Shown: piece by piece, positions 18,753-27,326 of the stretch
How the letters are laid out: each line of letters starts with the position of its first letter
Numbering within the stretch: position 1 is the stretch's first letter
Assembly (NCBI GenBank): GCA_028292505.1
Contig: JAQGMF010000030.1
Span: 62,001-126,000, forward strand
DNA: 64,000 bases
Direction: 5' to 3'
Source of the DNA: Rhodocyclales bacterium
GTDB taxonomy: Bacteria > Pseudomonadota > Gammaproteobacteria > Burkholderiales > Rhodocyclaceae
Translations under genes and position numbers: made by a program
The notes under the pieces: generated by a model
Databases searched by the model: none
Seen by the model: the letters and a program-made list of their open reading frames with translations, nothing else
Told to the model about the DNA's origin: nothing

Positions 18753-19463
18753 TCATTTCGCCACGACCTCCAGTTGCGGCTTGCGAACCGGCTTGTGCAA
18801 TCTCGGCAGTTCGCTGCGCACACGCGTCCAGCGCAAGGGGCGCTCTACCTGCAACAGCAAGGTCTTGTCGCAGGGGGGACCGCGGCGTTTGAAGATATCG
18901 ATGCACAAGCCCTGCCGGCTTCCTGTCAGGCTCAAGCGCAAAGGCGCCGGCGATGCCATGTGCATACATGAGAAAGAGCGGAATATGAAAGCCAGACTGC
19001 GTCCGCCTTCCGCCGCCAGTTGCAAGCGACGCAGCGACTTGTTGCTGATGTTGGCGGGCAGCCACGCCAGCACGGCGCCCAGCGCGCCGCTGGCCAGCAA
19101 CAGTTCCACGCACCATGCGATATCGTCCTTCGATGCTTCGACGACCCACAAGCGCGTCAGCGGCATATGTGCCGCCCAGGCCGGTGCGTGCGCCATGCCG
19201 GGCAGCGCGACGATGGCAACAGGTGCCTCTTCCGCAATACAGTGGCGCAAGGCAGGCAGCAGCAACGAGACCTCGCCGATGCCGCGCGTAACGGATAGCA
19301 ACTCAATCAAAACGCCACGCGGCCAACCCGCGCCCGGCAACTGCGCATCCAGTTGCGCAAAGCCGCTTGTTATCGACTCCGCGTCGAGGCCAGCCAGCCG
19401 ATCGCCACGCCAGATATCGGGGCGAAGAAGGACATCATCGAGAGTCGAAGGAACGACGGACAT
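18753..19463 (-). CDS. imuA: ImuA, RecA/SulA-like mutasome subunit
   Basis: A 236-residue RecA-fold protein of the ImuA/SulA-like family. It begins MSVVPSTLDDVLLRPDIWRG, then has PRGVLIELLS in place of the Walker A loop, and a conserved GRSLAFIFR segment. ImuA interacts with ImuB and modulates RecA during damage-induced mutagenesis. It is the first gene of the cassette, 55 nt downstream of a perfect LexA box, so induction by DNA damage is expected. Confidence 0.9.
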   Translation of the reverse strand: MSVVPSTLDDVLLRPDIWRGDRLAGLDAESITSGFAQLDAQLPGAGWPRGVLIELLSVTRGIGEVSLLLPALRHCIAEEAPVAIVALPGMAHAPAWAAHMPLTRLWVVEASKDDIAWCVELLLASGALGAVLAWLPANISNKSLRRLQLAAEGGRSLAFIFRSFSCMHMASPAPLRLSLTGSRQGLCIDIFKRRGPPCDKTLLLQVERPLRWTRVRSELPRLHKPVRKPQLEVVAK

Positions 19464-19518
19464 GAGCTACGGGCGCGGGCAAGACCCTCAGGCAGAGAAG
19501 CAAGCCTTGAAGAGATAA

Positions 19519-19534
19519 CTGTATTTTTATACAG
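19519..19534 (-). promoter_or_regulatory. LexA box (SOS operator) of imuA-imuB-dnaE2
   Basis: The sequence CTGTATTTTTATACAG is a perfect match to the proteobacterial consensus CTGT-N8-ACAG. It lies 55 nt before the imuA start, and the overlapping TATAAA on the minus strand can serve as the -10 element, so LexA would block RNA polymerase directly. Confidence 0.9.
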
Positions 19535-19637
19535 TATAAGCGCGCTGCCCGAAAATGACATGCCGCACGTCGCGCGCCAGGCGCTCTGCAAGCAAGTACC
19601 GCAGAAAGAAATCAAGCCATGCAATTGGCGCGCGTGA

Positions 19638-20936
19638 CTAATCGCCTTCGACCCACTCCACGTCCGCGCCGACAGTGCGCAGATTTTCGACGAAGCGTGG
19701 GTGAGCACGACGAATCGGCGTGGCGCTCTTGATGATCGACTTGCCATCGATGCTCGCCGCGACCATCAGCAGGGCAATCGCCACGCGGATGATGTAGGGG
19801 CTCTCGACCTGCGCCGGGCGCAGCGGAATGCCGCCGAAAGTGATCAGCCGATGCGGGTCAGCCAGCACGACATGCGCGCCGAACTTCGACAGCTCGCTGC
19901 TCCAGCCCATGGCGCCGTCATACACCTTGTTCCAGAACATGGCGCTGCCCTGCGCCTTGACGCCCAGTGCGACAAAAATCGGCAGCAGGTCGACGGGGAA
20001 ATACGGCCAGGGCGCGGCTTCCACTTTCGTCAGGATATTCGGCGTGAAAGGCGGCTTCACGCGCAAGCCGCCATCCTGTGTCGCACGCGACCAGCCATCC
20101 TTGTGTTCGACGACGATGCCGAACTTGGCAAAGCTACGGTCGATCAGCGGAAACTGCTCGGGCGCGGAATTCTTGACGACGATCTCGCCATTGGTGATGG
20201 CCCCCAATGCGAGAAAGGTCGTGATTTCGTGGAAGTCCTCATCGAAGCGGAACTCGCCACCCTTGAACGAAGTGACACCCTGTACGCGCAGACGCGAGGT
20301 GCCGCAGCCTTCAATGGGCACGCCCAGCATGCGCATGAAACGGCAAAACTCCTGCACGTGCGGCTCGCAGGCGGCATTCGTCAGTGTCGAGGTGCCTTGA
20401 GCAGAAGCGGCGAGCAATACAAAATTTTCGGTAGTGGTGACCGAGGCATAGTCCAGCCAGTGATCCACGGCCTTGAGCGATTCGGCACGCACCAGCAATG
20501 AGCCATCGCCGCGCTCGACGCTGCTGCCGAAATGGCCGAAAACCTCGACATGCGGATCGATCTCGCGCACACCAAGCGTACAACCCTTGACGTCGTCTTC
20601 CAGCCGCGCCACGCCGAAACGCGCCAGCAGTGGCGGCACCAGCATGATCGAGGAACGCATTTCCTCGGGCAGGTGATGCCGCTGCGGATCGAATTGTGTG
20701 TCCTTGTGATGCAAGTCCAGCGTGCCTGTCGCGTAATCCATCTTCACATCGCTGCCCAGCGTGGCGAAGATCTCCAGAATCTTGCGCACATCGGTGATCT
20801 CGGGCACACCCAGCAAGCGCAAGGGCTGATCCGAAAGCAAGGTGGCGCAGAGAATCGGCAACACCGCGTTCTTGTTGGCAGAAGGCGTGATTTCACCGCG
20901 CAGGGGGCGGCCACCGTGGACGATCAGATTCGACAT
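19638..20936 (-). CDS. murA: UDP-N-acetylglucosamine 1-carboxyvinyltransferase, divergent MurA
   Basis: A 432-residue EPT/MurA-family enzyme that transfers enolpyruvate from PEP to UDP-GlcNAc, the first step of peptidoglycan synthesis. Lys22 and Asn23 (SANKNAVLPIL), the catalytic Cys119 (KGCTLGVREID, where E. coli has GGCAIGARPVD) and the FPVDLL aspartate are all kept, so it should be active; the Cys also predicts fosfomycin sensitivity. Much of the rest, for example the loop around FGHFGSSVERGDGS and the C-terminal half, differs from classical MurA, which suggests a paralogue. Its neighbours are the imu cassette and a GH13 gene, not cell-wall genes. Confidence 0.85.
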   Translation of the reverse strand: MSNLIVHGGRPLRGEITPSANKNAVLPILCATLLSDQPLRLLGVPEITDVRKILEIFATLGSDVKMDYATGTLDLHHKDTQFDPQRHHLPEEMRSSIMLVPPLLARFGVARLEDDVKGCTLGVREIDPHVEVFGHFGSSVERGDGSLLVRAESLKAVDHWLDYASVTTTENFVLLAASAQGTSTLTNAACEPHVQEFCRFMRMLGVPIEGCGTSRLRVQGVTSFKGGEFRFDEDFHEITTFLALGAITNGEIVVKNSAPEQFPLIDRSFAKFGIVVEHKDGWSRATQDGGLRVKPPFTPNILTKVEAAPWPYFPVDLLPIFVALGVKAQGSAMFWNKVYDGAMGWSSELSKFGAHVVLADPHRLITFGGIPLRPAQVESPYIIRVAIALLMVAASIDGKSIIKSATPIRRAHPRFVENLRTVGADVEWVEGD

Positions 20937-21156
20937 TTCAAGACTTCAGATGATTGCAAACAAGCTTCACATGATGCCATGGCGGCACGCATCACGAACA
21001 TCGAGATGCGCAAGGCAAGGGCATTTGGCTATCCCAAGCGTCGTTGCTAAAACCTGCCCTCACGGGTACGCAGGCGACAATAGCTTGCAACGCATTGCCC
21101 TTCGCCTATCGTGAGAAAACAAAGCCTCTAACGAAACTCGGGTGAAAGATAGAGCG

Positions 21157-23013
21157 ATGATCAATCTCGACGAAGTCGGTGCCTTGCCAGAGCGCGATGC
21201 ATCAAGCGCTTGGCATGTACGCTTTGGCATCTATCTGCCCGGCATCACTTTCAACAAGGGCTATGCGCTCAAAGTACGCGTCATTCACGAGGCGGATCAA
21301 TTCATTCATGGCATCGAGCCGAAAGATTTTTTCCTCGATTGGGCCAACGGCTCAGCATACGACTTGTGGTCGATCACGGTAGCGCTTACGCCGGACCCGG
21401 CGAGTCACTTCGGCCAGAACGGCACTTACCTTTATCGCTACGAACTCCTGCTTGGCGATGAAGACGTCAGCTTCTGGTTTGCCGATCCGTTCGGATGTGC
21501 CGCAGGCCTCGGCACGCTGTCGGCCTTCACCATTGAAGACAATCCCATGCCATTCCCGTGGACTGACGCGGGCTTCAGCGTGCCCGAGATCGATGACATG
21601 GTGGTGTATGAACTCAATGTGCGCGAATTCAACCGCGACTTTCAGGGCGTCATCGATCAGCTCGACTATCTGCTGGGCCTGGGCGTGAATGTGCTGGAGC
21701 TGATGCCCGTTACCAACGTCAAGGAAGACGTGGAATGGGGTTATACGCCGCTGGGCTACTTCGCACCGGATGACCGACTCGGCGGTCCGCTTGGGCTAAA
21801 GAATCTCGTCGATGCCTGCCATCAACGCGGCATCGCCGTACTGCTCGATGTGGTGTATGCACACACCCATCCCGAGTTTGCCTACTGCCTGGTCTATGAC
21901 GCCACGGGCGAGCCGAATCCGATGATGGGCGTTTTCGCGGGTGAGTTCTTCCCCGACCGACCGGGCACGGACTACACGAAGGAATTCACGCGCGACTGCT
22001 TTGTTCAACTCAACCACTACTGGCTGCGCGAGTATCACGTGGATGGATTTCGTTACGACTATGTCCCTGGCATGTATGACGGGCCGGTCGGCGAGGGCTA
22101 CGCCAATCTCGTGTACCGCACCTATGAAGACTCGAAGTCACTGGCGCGTTTTGACGGCGGCAATGGCCGCAGCAAGATCATCCAGTGCGCGGAGAACCTG
22201 CCCGACCCCATCGGCATTATGTCGCAGACATATTCGAACTGCGCTTGGCAAAACGGCCTGCTCGACCGCGCCCGCGACATGGCGCAGTGGCGCTACGTGA
22301 GTGCGGATTTCGCGCATCGGCTCGACCCCGATTTCCTGGGCTATCCGCAAGTGTTTACCAATGCGGCCAGCGGCGAAACCTTCCCCGTCGCGCCCTTCCA
22401 ATATATCGAGTCTCACGACCATCCACGCTTCATCAACGAATTTGGCCAGGCGCGCAATCGCGACTTGCTTGGCGAGAGTTACGGCGACCGCTCGCGCTTT
22501 TACAAGATGCAGCCATACGTCATCGCGTTGTACACGGCAAAGGGCATTCCGATGCTGTGGAGCGGTCAGGAGTTCGGCGAAAATTGGGGCCTGCTGGACT
22601 GGGGTGTGGGGCGCAATCTTTTCGAGCGCCCGTTGCATTGGGAATACTTTTACGATGCCGCCGGAAAGGCCTTGGTGCGCCTCCACCGCATCATGGGTGC
22701 CCTGCGGCGAGCGCAACGCGCGCTACGCAGTCGCGGCTATTTCTATTACTACGACGACCCAGCTCACCTTCAGGACGGCGTCATAGCCTTCCGCCGCGAG
22801 GCACCTGCTGATGGCGCTCACCCAGCCGAATGCCTGATCGTATTCCTGAACTTTTCCGATAGCGATGCGGAAGTGTGGCTGCCATTCCCGACGGCGGGTG
22901 CGTGGATCGAACTTATCGACGGCACTCGCCCGGCAGTGGTCATCACCCAGGCCGAACAGTGGGCGCCGGTCGTAGTACCTTCCAACTATGGGAGCGTTTA
23001 CAAGTTGGCGTAA
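21157..23013 (+). CDS. GH13 alpha-amylase-family glycosidase or transglycosidase
   Basis: A 618-residue protein with an N-terminal beta-sandwich resembling CBM48 (about residues 1-125), then a GH13 barrel beginning VVYELNVREF, and a C-terminal beta domain. The catalytic triad is visible: nucleophile Asp301 in DGFRYDY, acid/base Glu346 in QCAENL and Asp421 in ESHDHPR. Region I reads LLDVVYAHTH, where most members have an Asn before the His (DVVxNH). The domain order resembles glycogen branching/debranching or trehalohydrolase enzymes rather than secreted amylases, and there is no signal peptide, so a cytoplasmic role in alpha-glucan metabolism is likely. A GTG at 21142 is an alternative start. 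It is divergent from murA. Confidence 0.85.
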   Translation: MINLDEVGALPERDASSAWHVRFGIYLPGITFNKGYALKVRVIHEADQFIHGIEPKDFFLDWANGSAYDLWSITVALTPDPASHFGQNGTYLYRYELLLGDEDVSFWFADPFGCAAGLGTLSAFTIEDNPMPFPWTDAGFSVPEIDDMVVYELNVREFNRDFQGVIDQLDYLLGLGVNVLELMPVTNVKEDVEWGYTPLGYFAPDDRLGGPLGLKNLVDACHQRGIAVLLDVVYAHTHPEFAYCLVYDATGEPNPMMGVFAGEFFPDRPGTDYTKEFTRDCFVQLNHYWLREYHVDGFRYDYVPGMYDGPVGEGYANLVYRTYEDSKSLARFDGGNGRSKIIQCAENLPDPIGIMSQTYSNCAWQNGLLDRARDMAQWRYVSADFAHRLDPDFLGYPQVFTNAASGETFPVAPFQYIESHDHPRFINEFGQARNRDLLGESYGDRSRFYKMQPYVIALYTAKGIPMLWSGQEFGENWGLLDWGVGRNLFERPLHWEYFYDAAGKALVRLHRIMGALRRAQRALRSRGYFYYYDDPAHLQDGVIAFRREAPADGAHPAECLIVFLNFSDSDAEVWLPFPTAGAWIELIDGTRPAVVITQAEQWAPVVVPSNYGSVYKLA

Positions 23014-23339
23014 TGCTGCCTGGAAAGTCCGAGCAACTTGCGACATCGCGGCGCATTCCACTCCCGATCTGCCCGTTGATGACGATCTTTCTACGTGATG
23101 TTGTTCGGTTGCAGGATTCTTTCCTCCTCTGCGCCTCTGCGGTAGCCGCCCGCAGGGCCGATGCCTGTCCGCTCACGCCAAAAATTCAGACAGGTCCATG
23201 ACGCGCAAGAAATCGGGAACGGCCTCTTAACTGAATGATATTGAGCCCCAAGGGCATTTTACTAACGCTTTTCAAAAATATGCGTTCCTCATCCAGCGTG
23301 TTCTAATACGCACGACCCTGATCGTGCCAAGGAGCGGAC
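23014..23339. other. 326-nt intergenic region upstream of the HD-GYP gene
   Basis: No gene is supported here. Near its right end a hairpin with arms GCACGA and TCGTGC (23310-23327) sits immediately before the AAGGAG ribosome-binding site of the next gene. An AACGC/GCGTT inverted repeat (about 23263-23286) lies a little upstream. Nothing definite is seen in the left part. Confidence 0.45.
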
Positions 23340-26264
23340 ATGGCATCTCACGCAGATAGTGCCAGCCGTTGGAAGATCCCTTTACATGCGCTGACAGCGG
23401 CAGGGTCCATTTCCCTGCTGATTCTGATCGCATCGGTCCTGGCATGGAACGCCTACAACAGTACGCGTGAAGTGTTGCTGTCTTCGGTGGACGAGTCCAT
23501 CGAACATGTCTCTCGGGTGCTCAGGGATCGCATCAACAATATCCTGACGCCAGCGGAAAATCAGATCGAGTTGCTGGTCAATCACGAGTTGGTGCATGCG
23601 CGCACGCGCGAGCAGCGACTGGCGGCGTTGCCCGTCGTGCGCGCAACCGTAGCTTCCAATGCTCTGCTCGACGCGATTTACGTGGGCTATCCAAATGGCG
23701 AATTCATTCTTTTCCGCCCCTTGCGCGATGAGACGCTGAAGCGCATTTTTCGCGCGCCCGCGCAAGCCACGCTGATGGTGCAGACGCAAACCCGCCAGGC
23801 CGACGAAACGAATCGCGGCGAGTTTCGCTTCTACGATAGAGTCGGCCAACTGCTCGCGCGGAGCGTTCGCGACGACTACGTTTTCGACCCGCGCACGCGC
23901 CCCTGGTACACCTTGGCCGTCGATGGCGAAGCATCGGTCATTGTCGATCCCTACATATTTTTCACCACCCGCTCGGTCGGCACGACGCTGGCCCGAAGCG
24001 CGCGTGCGGCAGGCGCTCCTGGCGTCGTCGTCGGGCTGGATGTGACGCTGGCAAGCCTCGCGCAGGAGATTACTGACTTGCGTGTCACGCCGGGCTCACG
24101 CGTGGCGATTGTCGACGGGGACAATCGCGTACTGGTTCGCGACCGGGGCGGCGACAGCTTCGTCGTCAACGACGTTGGCGAAGTGAAATCGCTCTATGTC
24201 GATAGCATTGGCGTGCCCGCCCTGGCTGCCGCCGCGGCGCTGACGCAAAGCACGCCGACGCGACAGCATCGCAGCGTGCAAGACGTCGATTGGGAGCTGA
24301 TCTCCATCCCCGTCACACTGCACGCGCAAGGGCGTTCCCTGCGCCTGCTGATGGCCGTGCCGCATCAGGAACTGTTCCGCGATGCGCGCCAGTTGCTGCG
24401 CCGACAATTGCTCCTGACCTTGCTGCTGATCCTCGCTTCCGTCCCTGCCGGCTACTGGCTCACGCAACAGCTTGCCAAGCCATTGCGTGCCTTGGCTGAA
24501 GACACGCGTTCAGTTTCCATTTTTGATTTTTCGACCAGCCCTGTACGACATTCGCTGATCGCCGAAGTGGATCTACTCGCCACCGCGACGGTGCAGATGA
24601 AGTCGACCATTGCGCGCTTTCTCGGCGTGAGCGCCGCGCTGAGTTCGGAGACGCGTCTGGAACGCTTGCTGGAAGTCGTCCTGCACGATGTCGCAGCGAC
24701 GGCCCAGGCACGATCAGGCGCGCTGTATTTGTTTGATCATGACAAACAGATACTCGTTCGCTCGCAACTGATGCACGAATCCGGAGCCCGCGCCGAGCAC
24801 CCGGAAACGTTGAGCACGACAGAACATCCCGACCATCCGGCCGTGCAACTCATCACCACCCGTCGCAGCACCGTCAGCGCCGCCACCCAGGGTGCGCCTG
24901 AACTGGTCGCCGTGTCGCTGGAAACGCTCGGCAAGGAATTTGTCGGAGCGCTTGTGCTGGAGCTCTCACAGCCGCTCAGCAAGACGGCCGATGGCGAATC
25001 CAGTCCGCAACTGGCTTTCATCGAAGCCTTGTCATCGACCGCCGCCGTCGCCATCGAAACGCGCCACCTCGTCGACAGCCAGAAGAATCTGCTGGAGGCA
25101 TTGATTCAATTGCTCGCAGGCGCCATTGACGCCAAAAGCCCTTACACAGGCGGCCACTGCCAACGCGTACCCGCCATCACGAAGATGCTGGCGCGCGCGG
25201 CGCACGATGCGACCGAGGGCCCTTATCGCGACTTTCACCTCAGCGACGAAGATTGGGAAGCTGTTCATGTCGGCGCATGGCTACACGACTGTGGCAAAGT
25301 GATCACGCCCGAAGCCATCGTCGACAAGGCGACCAAGCTCGAATGCATCTACAACCGCATCCATGAAATCCGCACACGCTTCGAAGTGCTCAAACGCGAC
25401 GCAGAAATCGCCTACTGGCGCGCCCGCTCGCAAGGCGAAGCGGAGACTACCGCATGGGCCGAGTTGCAAACCAAATGGCATACGCTGGACGAAGATTTCG
25501 CGTTCGTTGCCAGCTGCAATGTCGGGGGCGAATCGCTCGACCCGGAGAAAATCGAACGCCTGAAGAAGATCGCGGTGCGGCCATGGATGCGCACGCTCGA
25601 TGACAGGCTGGGTCTATCGCGCGAAGAAGCGCGCATTGTCGAAAACATCCCCGCCCGCCCACTGCCCTGCGTCGAAGCACTGCTCGCCGACAAACCCGAG
25701 CACCTCATCGCGCGCCTGCCCAGTGAAAAGATTCCCGAACAAAACGAGTGGGGCTTCCAGGTCAAGGCGCCGAAGTACAAATCCAATCGCGGCGAGATAT
25801 ACAACCTGTCCATCAACCGCGGCACGCTCACGGCGGAAGACCGCTTCATCATCGACGATCACATCGTGCAGACCATCATGATGCTGGAACGCCTGCCCTT
25901 CCCACGCCACCTGCGCAGCGTGCCGGAGATCGCCGGGGGTCACCATGAACGCATGGACGGTCGCGGCTATCCCAAGGGCTTCACGCGCGAACAGATGAGC
26001 GTGCCGGCACGCATCATGGCTATCGCCGACGTGTTCGAAGCCTTGACCGCCGCCGACCGACCCTACAAAGCTGCCAAGACGCTGTCGGAGTCTCTCGCTA
26101 TCATGGCGCGCATGGCATGCGAGCAACATCTCGACGCCGACTTGTTTGAGCTTTTCCTGCGATCCGGGGTCTATCACGAATATGCCAAACAGTTTTTACT
26201 GCCGACGCAGATCGACGAGGTCGATGTTGATGCTTTGCTCAGGCAGGCCTCTACCGTAGCTTGA
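23340..26264 (+). CDS. Sensory cyclic-di-GMP phosphodiesterase (Cache-HAMP-GAF-HD-GYP)
   Basis: A 974-residue membrane sensor. A first membrane helix (about residues 18-36) is followed by a periplasmic double-Cache-like domain (RDRINNILTPAE..., with FDPRTRPWYTLAVDG), a second helix at about 358-378, a HAMP-like linker, a GAF domain (about 430-585), and a C-terminal HD-GYP domain. The catalytic His649-Asp650 (WLHDCGKV) and the signature HHERMDGRGYPKG (from His868) are intact, so hydrolysis of c-di-GMP is expected. The two halves are 218 residues apart, about 150 more than usual; the insert is charged and contains WRARSQGEAETTAWAELQTK. An AAGGAG site precedes the ATG. Confidence 0.9.
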   Translation: MASHADSASRWKIPLHALTAAGSISLLILIASVLAWNAYNSTREVLLSSVDESIEHVSRVLRDRINNILTPAENQIELLVNHELVHARTREQRLAALPVVRATVASNALLDAIYVGYPNGEFILFRPLRDETLKRIFRAPAQATLMVQTQTRQADETNRGEFRFYDRVGQLLARSVRDDYVFDPRTRPWYTLAVDGEASVIVDPYIFFTTRSVGTTLARSARAAGAPGVVVGLDVTLASLAQEITDLRVTPGSRVAIVDGDNRVLVRDRGGDSFVVNDVGEVKSLYVDSIGVPALAAAAALTQSTPTRQHRSVQDVDWELISIPVTLHAQGRSLRLLMAVPHQELFRDARQLLRRQLLLTLLLILASVPAGYWLTQQLAKPLRALAEDTRSVSIFDFSTSPVRHSLIAEVDLLATATVQMKSTIARFLGVSAALSSETRLERLLEVVLHDVAATAQARSGALYLFDHDKQILVRSQLMHESGARAEHPETLSTTEHPDHPAVQLITTRRSTVSAATQGAPELVAVSLETLGKEFVGALVLELSQPLSKTADGESSPQLAFIEALSSTAAVAIETRHLVDSQKNLLEALIQLLAGAIDAKSPYTGGHCQRVPAITKMLARAAHDATEGPYRDFHLSDEDWEAVHVGAWLHDCGKVITPEAIVDKATKLECIYNRIHEIRTRFEVLKRDAEIAYWRARSQGEAETTAWAELQTKWHTLDEDFAFVASCNVGGESLDPEKIERLKKIAVRPWMRTLDDRLGLSREEARIVENIPARPLPCVEALLADKPEHLIARLPSEKIPEQNEWGFQVKAPKYKSNRGEIYNLSINRGTLTAEDRFIIDDHIVQTIMMLERLPFPRHLRSVPEIAGGHHERMDGRGYPKGFTREQMSVPARIMAIADVFEALTAADRPYKAAKTLSESLAIMARMACEQHLDADLFELFLRSGVYHEYAKQFLLPTQIDEVDVDALLRQASTVA

Positions 26265-26267
26265 TTG

Positions 26268-27104
26268 CTATTGGCACATCCGCCGGATTTCGTCTTCCTT
26301 GATCGCCAGCTCGACTTGCAGTAGCACGGCCTCGGTGTCGACGACACTCTCGTCCAGCGCGACATGCCCCGTCAGAATCTGGTCGGGCGTCAGCAGGCCG
26401 CCTTCGTATAGCACCCAGATTTCCTTGCCGAACCGTGTGTCCTGGAGTGTCGGTGCGAAGGTGCTGAAATAGCTGCGCAGGTTCATGACGTCGCGCTCGA
26501 ACATGTCGAATGCATTGCTGTTGCCTGCTGCGTCGATGGCTTGCGGCAGATCGATGATGACGGGGCCGTCTTCGCCGACAAGAATATTGTATTCAGACAA
26601 GTCGCCGTGAATAACGCCTGCGCACAACATGCGCACCACTTGATTGATGAGCATCTCGTGATATGCCAATGCCGTTTCTTCACTGAGCTCGACATCGTTG
26701 AGTCGTGGCGCGGCATTGCCTTCAGCGTCCATCACAAGATCCATCAACAACACGCCTTCGAAGCAGATGTGCGGCTGCGGCACGCGCACACCAACTGCCG
26801 CTAATTTGTAGAGCGCATCGACCTCGGCGTTCTGCCAGACCTCCTCCGCCTTCTTGCGGCCATAGCTGCTGCCCTTCGCCATGGCGCGCGCCTCGCGGCT
26901 GTTCTTGACCTTGCGGCCTTCCTGATAGTTGCTCGCCTGATGAAAGCTGCGCTGATTGGCTTCCTTGTAGACCTTGGCACAGCAGATTTTTTCGCCACAA
27001 CGCACGATGTAGACAGTCGCTTCCTTGCCGCTCATGAGCTGCGAGATGACTTCGTCCACGAGGCCTTCTTCAACGAGAGGAAGAAGTCTTTTTGGGGTTT
27101 TCAT
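26268..27104 (-). CDS. RIO-family atypical serine kinase
   Basis: A 278-residue RIO1-like kinase. The nucleotide loop is SGKEATVYIVRCG with the ATP-binding lysine in CCAKVYK; the catalytic loop is HGDLSEYNIL and the metal-binding motif IIDLPQAID. Length and motifs are complete. In eukaryotes and archaea RIO1 acts in small-subunit maturation; bacterial homologues exist but their substrates are poorly known. It is convergent with the HD-GYP gene, the stops being only a few bases apart. Confidence 0.88.
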   Translation of the reverse strand: MKTPKRLLPLVEEGLVDEVISQLMSGKEATVYIVRCGEKICCAKVYKEANQRSFHQASNYQEGRKVKNSREARAMAKGSSYGRKKAEEVWQNAEVDALYKLAAVGVRVPQPHICFEGVLLMDLVMDAEGNAAPRLNDVELSEETALAYHEMLINQVVRMLCAGVIHGDLSEYNILVGEDGPVIIDLPQAIDAAGNSNAFDMFERDVMNLRSYFSTFAPTLQDTRFGKEIWVLYEGGLLTPDQILTGHVALDESVVDTEAVLLQVELAIKEDEIRRMCQ

Positions 27105-27163
27105 GATTTTGGAATATGGATCCGGTCAGGCAAAAATTTGGGGCTGGAACCAACCTCGTACTC

Positions 27164-27242
27164 GTCATTCCCGCGAAAGCGGGAATCCACTTCTACGTGA
27201 GGTCTATGCCGTCAGGTGGACTCCCGCTTCCGCGGGAATGAC
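27164..27242. repeat. Palindromic dispersed repeat, copy A
   Basis: The 79-bp unit has inverted ends, GTCATTCCCGCGAAAGCGGG...CCAC on the left and GTGGACTCCCGC...GCGGGAATGAC on the right. Its interior (CACTTCTACGTGAGGTCTATG) is closely similar to copy D (63824-63902). It lies between the RIO kinase and parC and looks like a small non-autonomous mobile element or bimodular intergenic palindrome. Confidence 0.8.
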
Positions 27243-27326
27243 TTTGTCTTATTCGCTGTTGATAAACGGCTGGCGCTCTTGAGGCAGCCTTGGGGCTGCT
27301 GGCGGAACGCCCTTTGGGCTTCCGCC

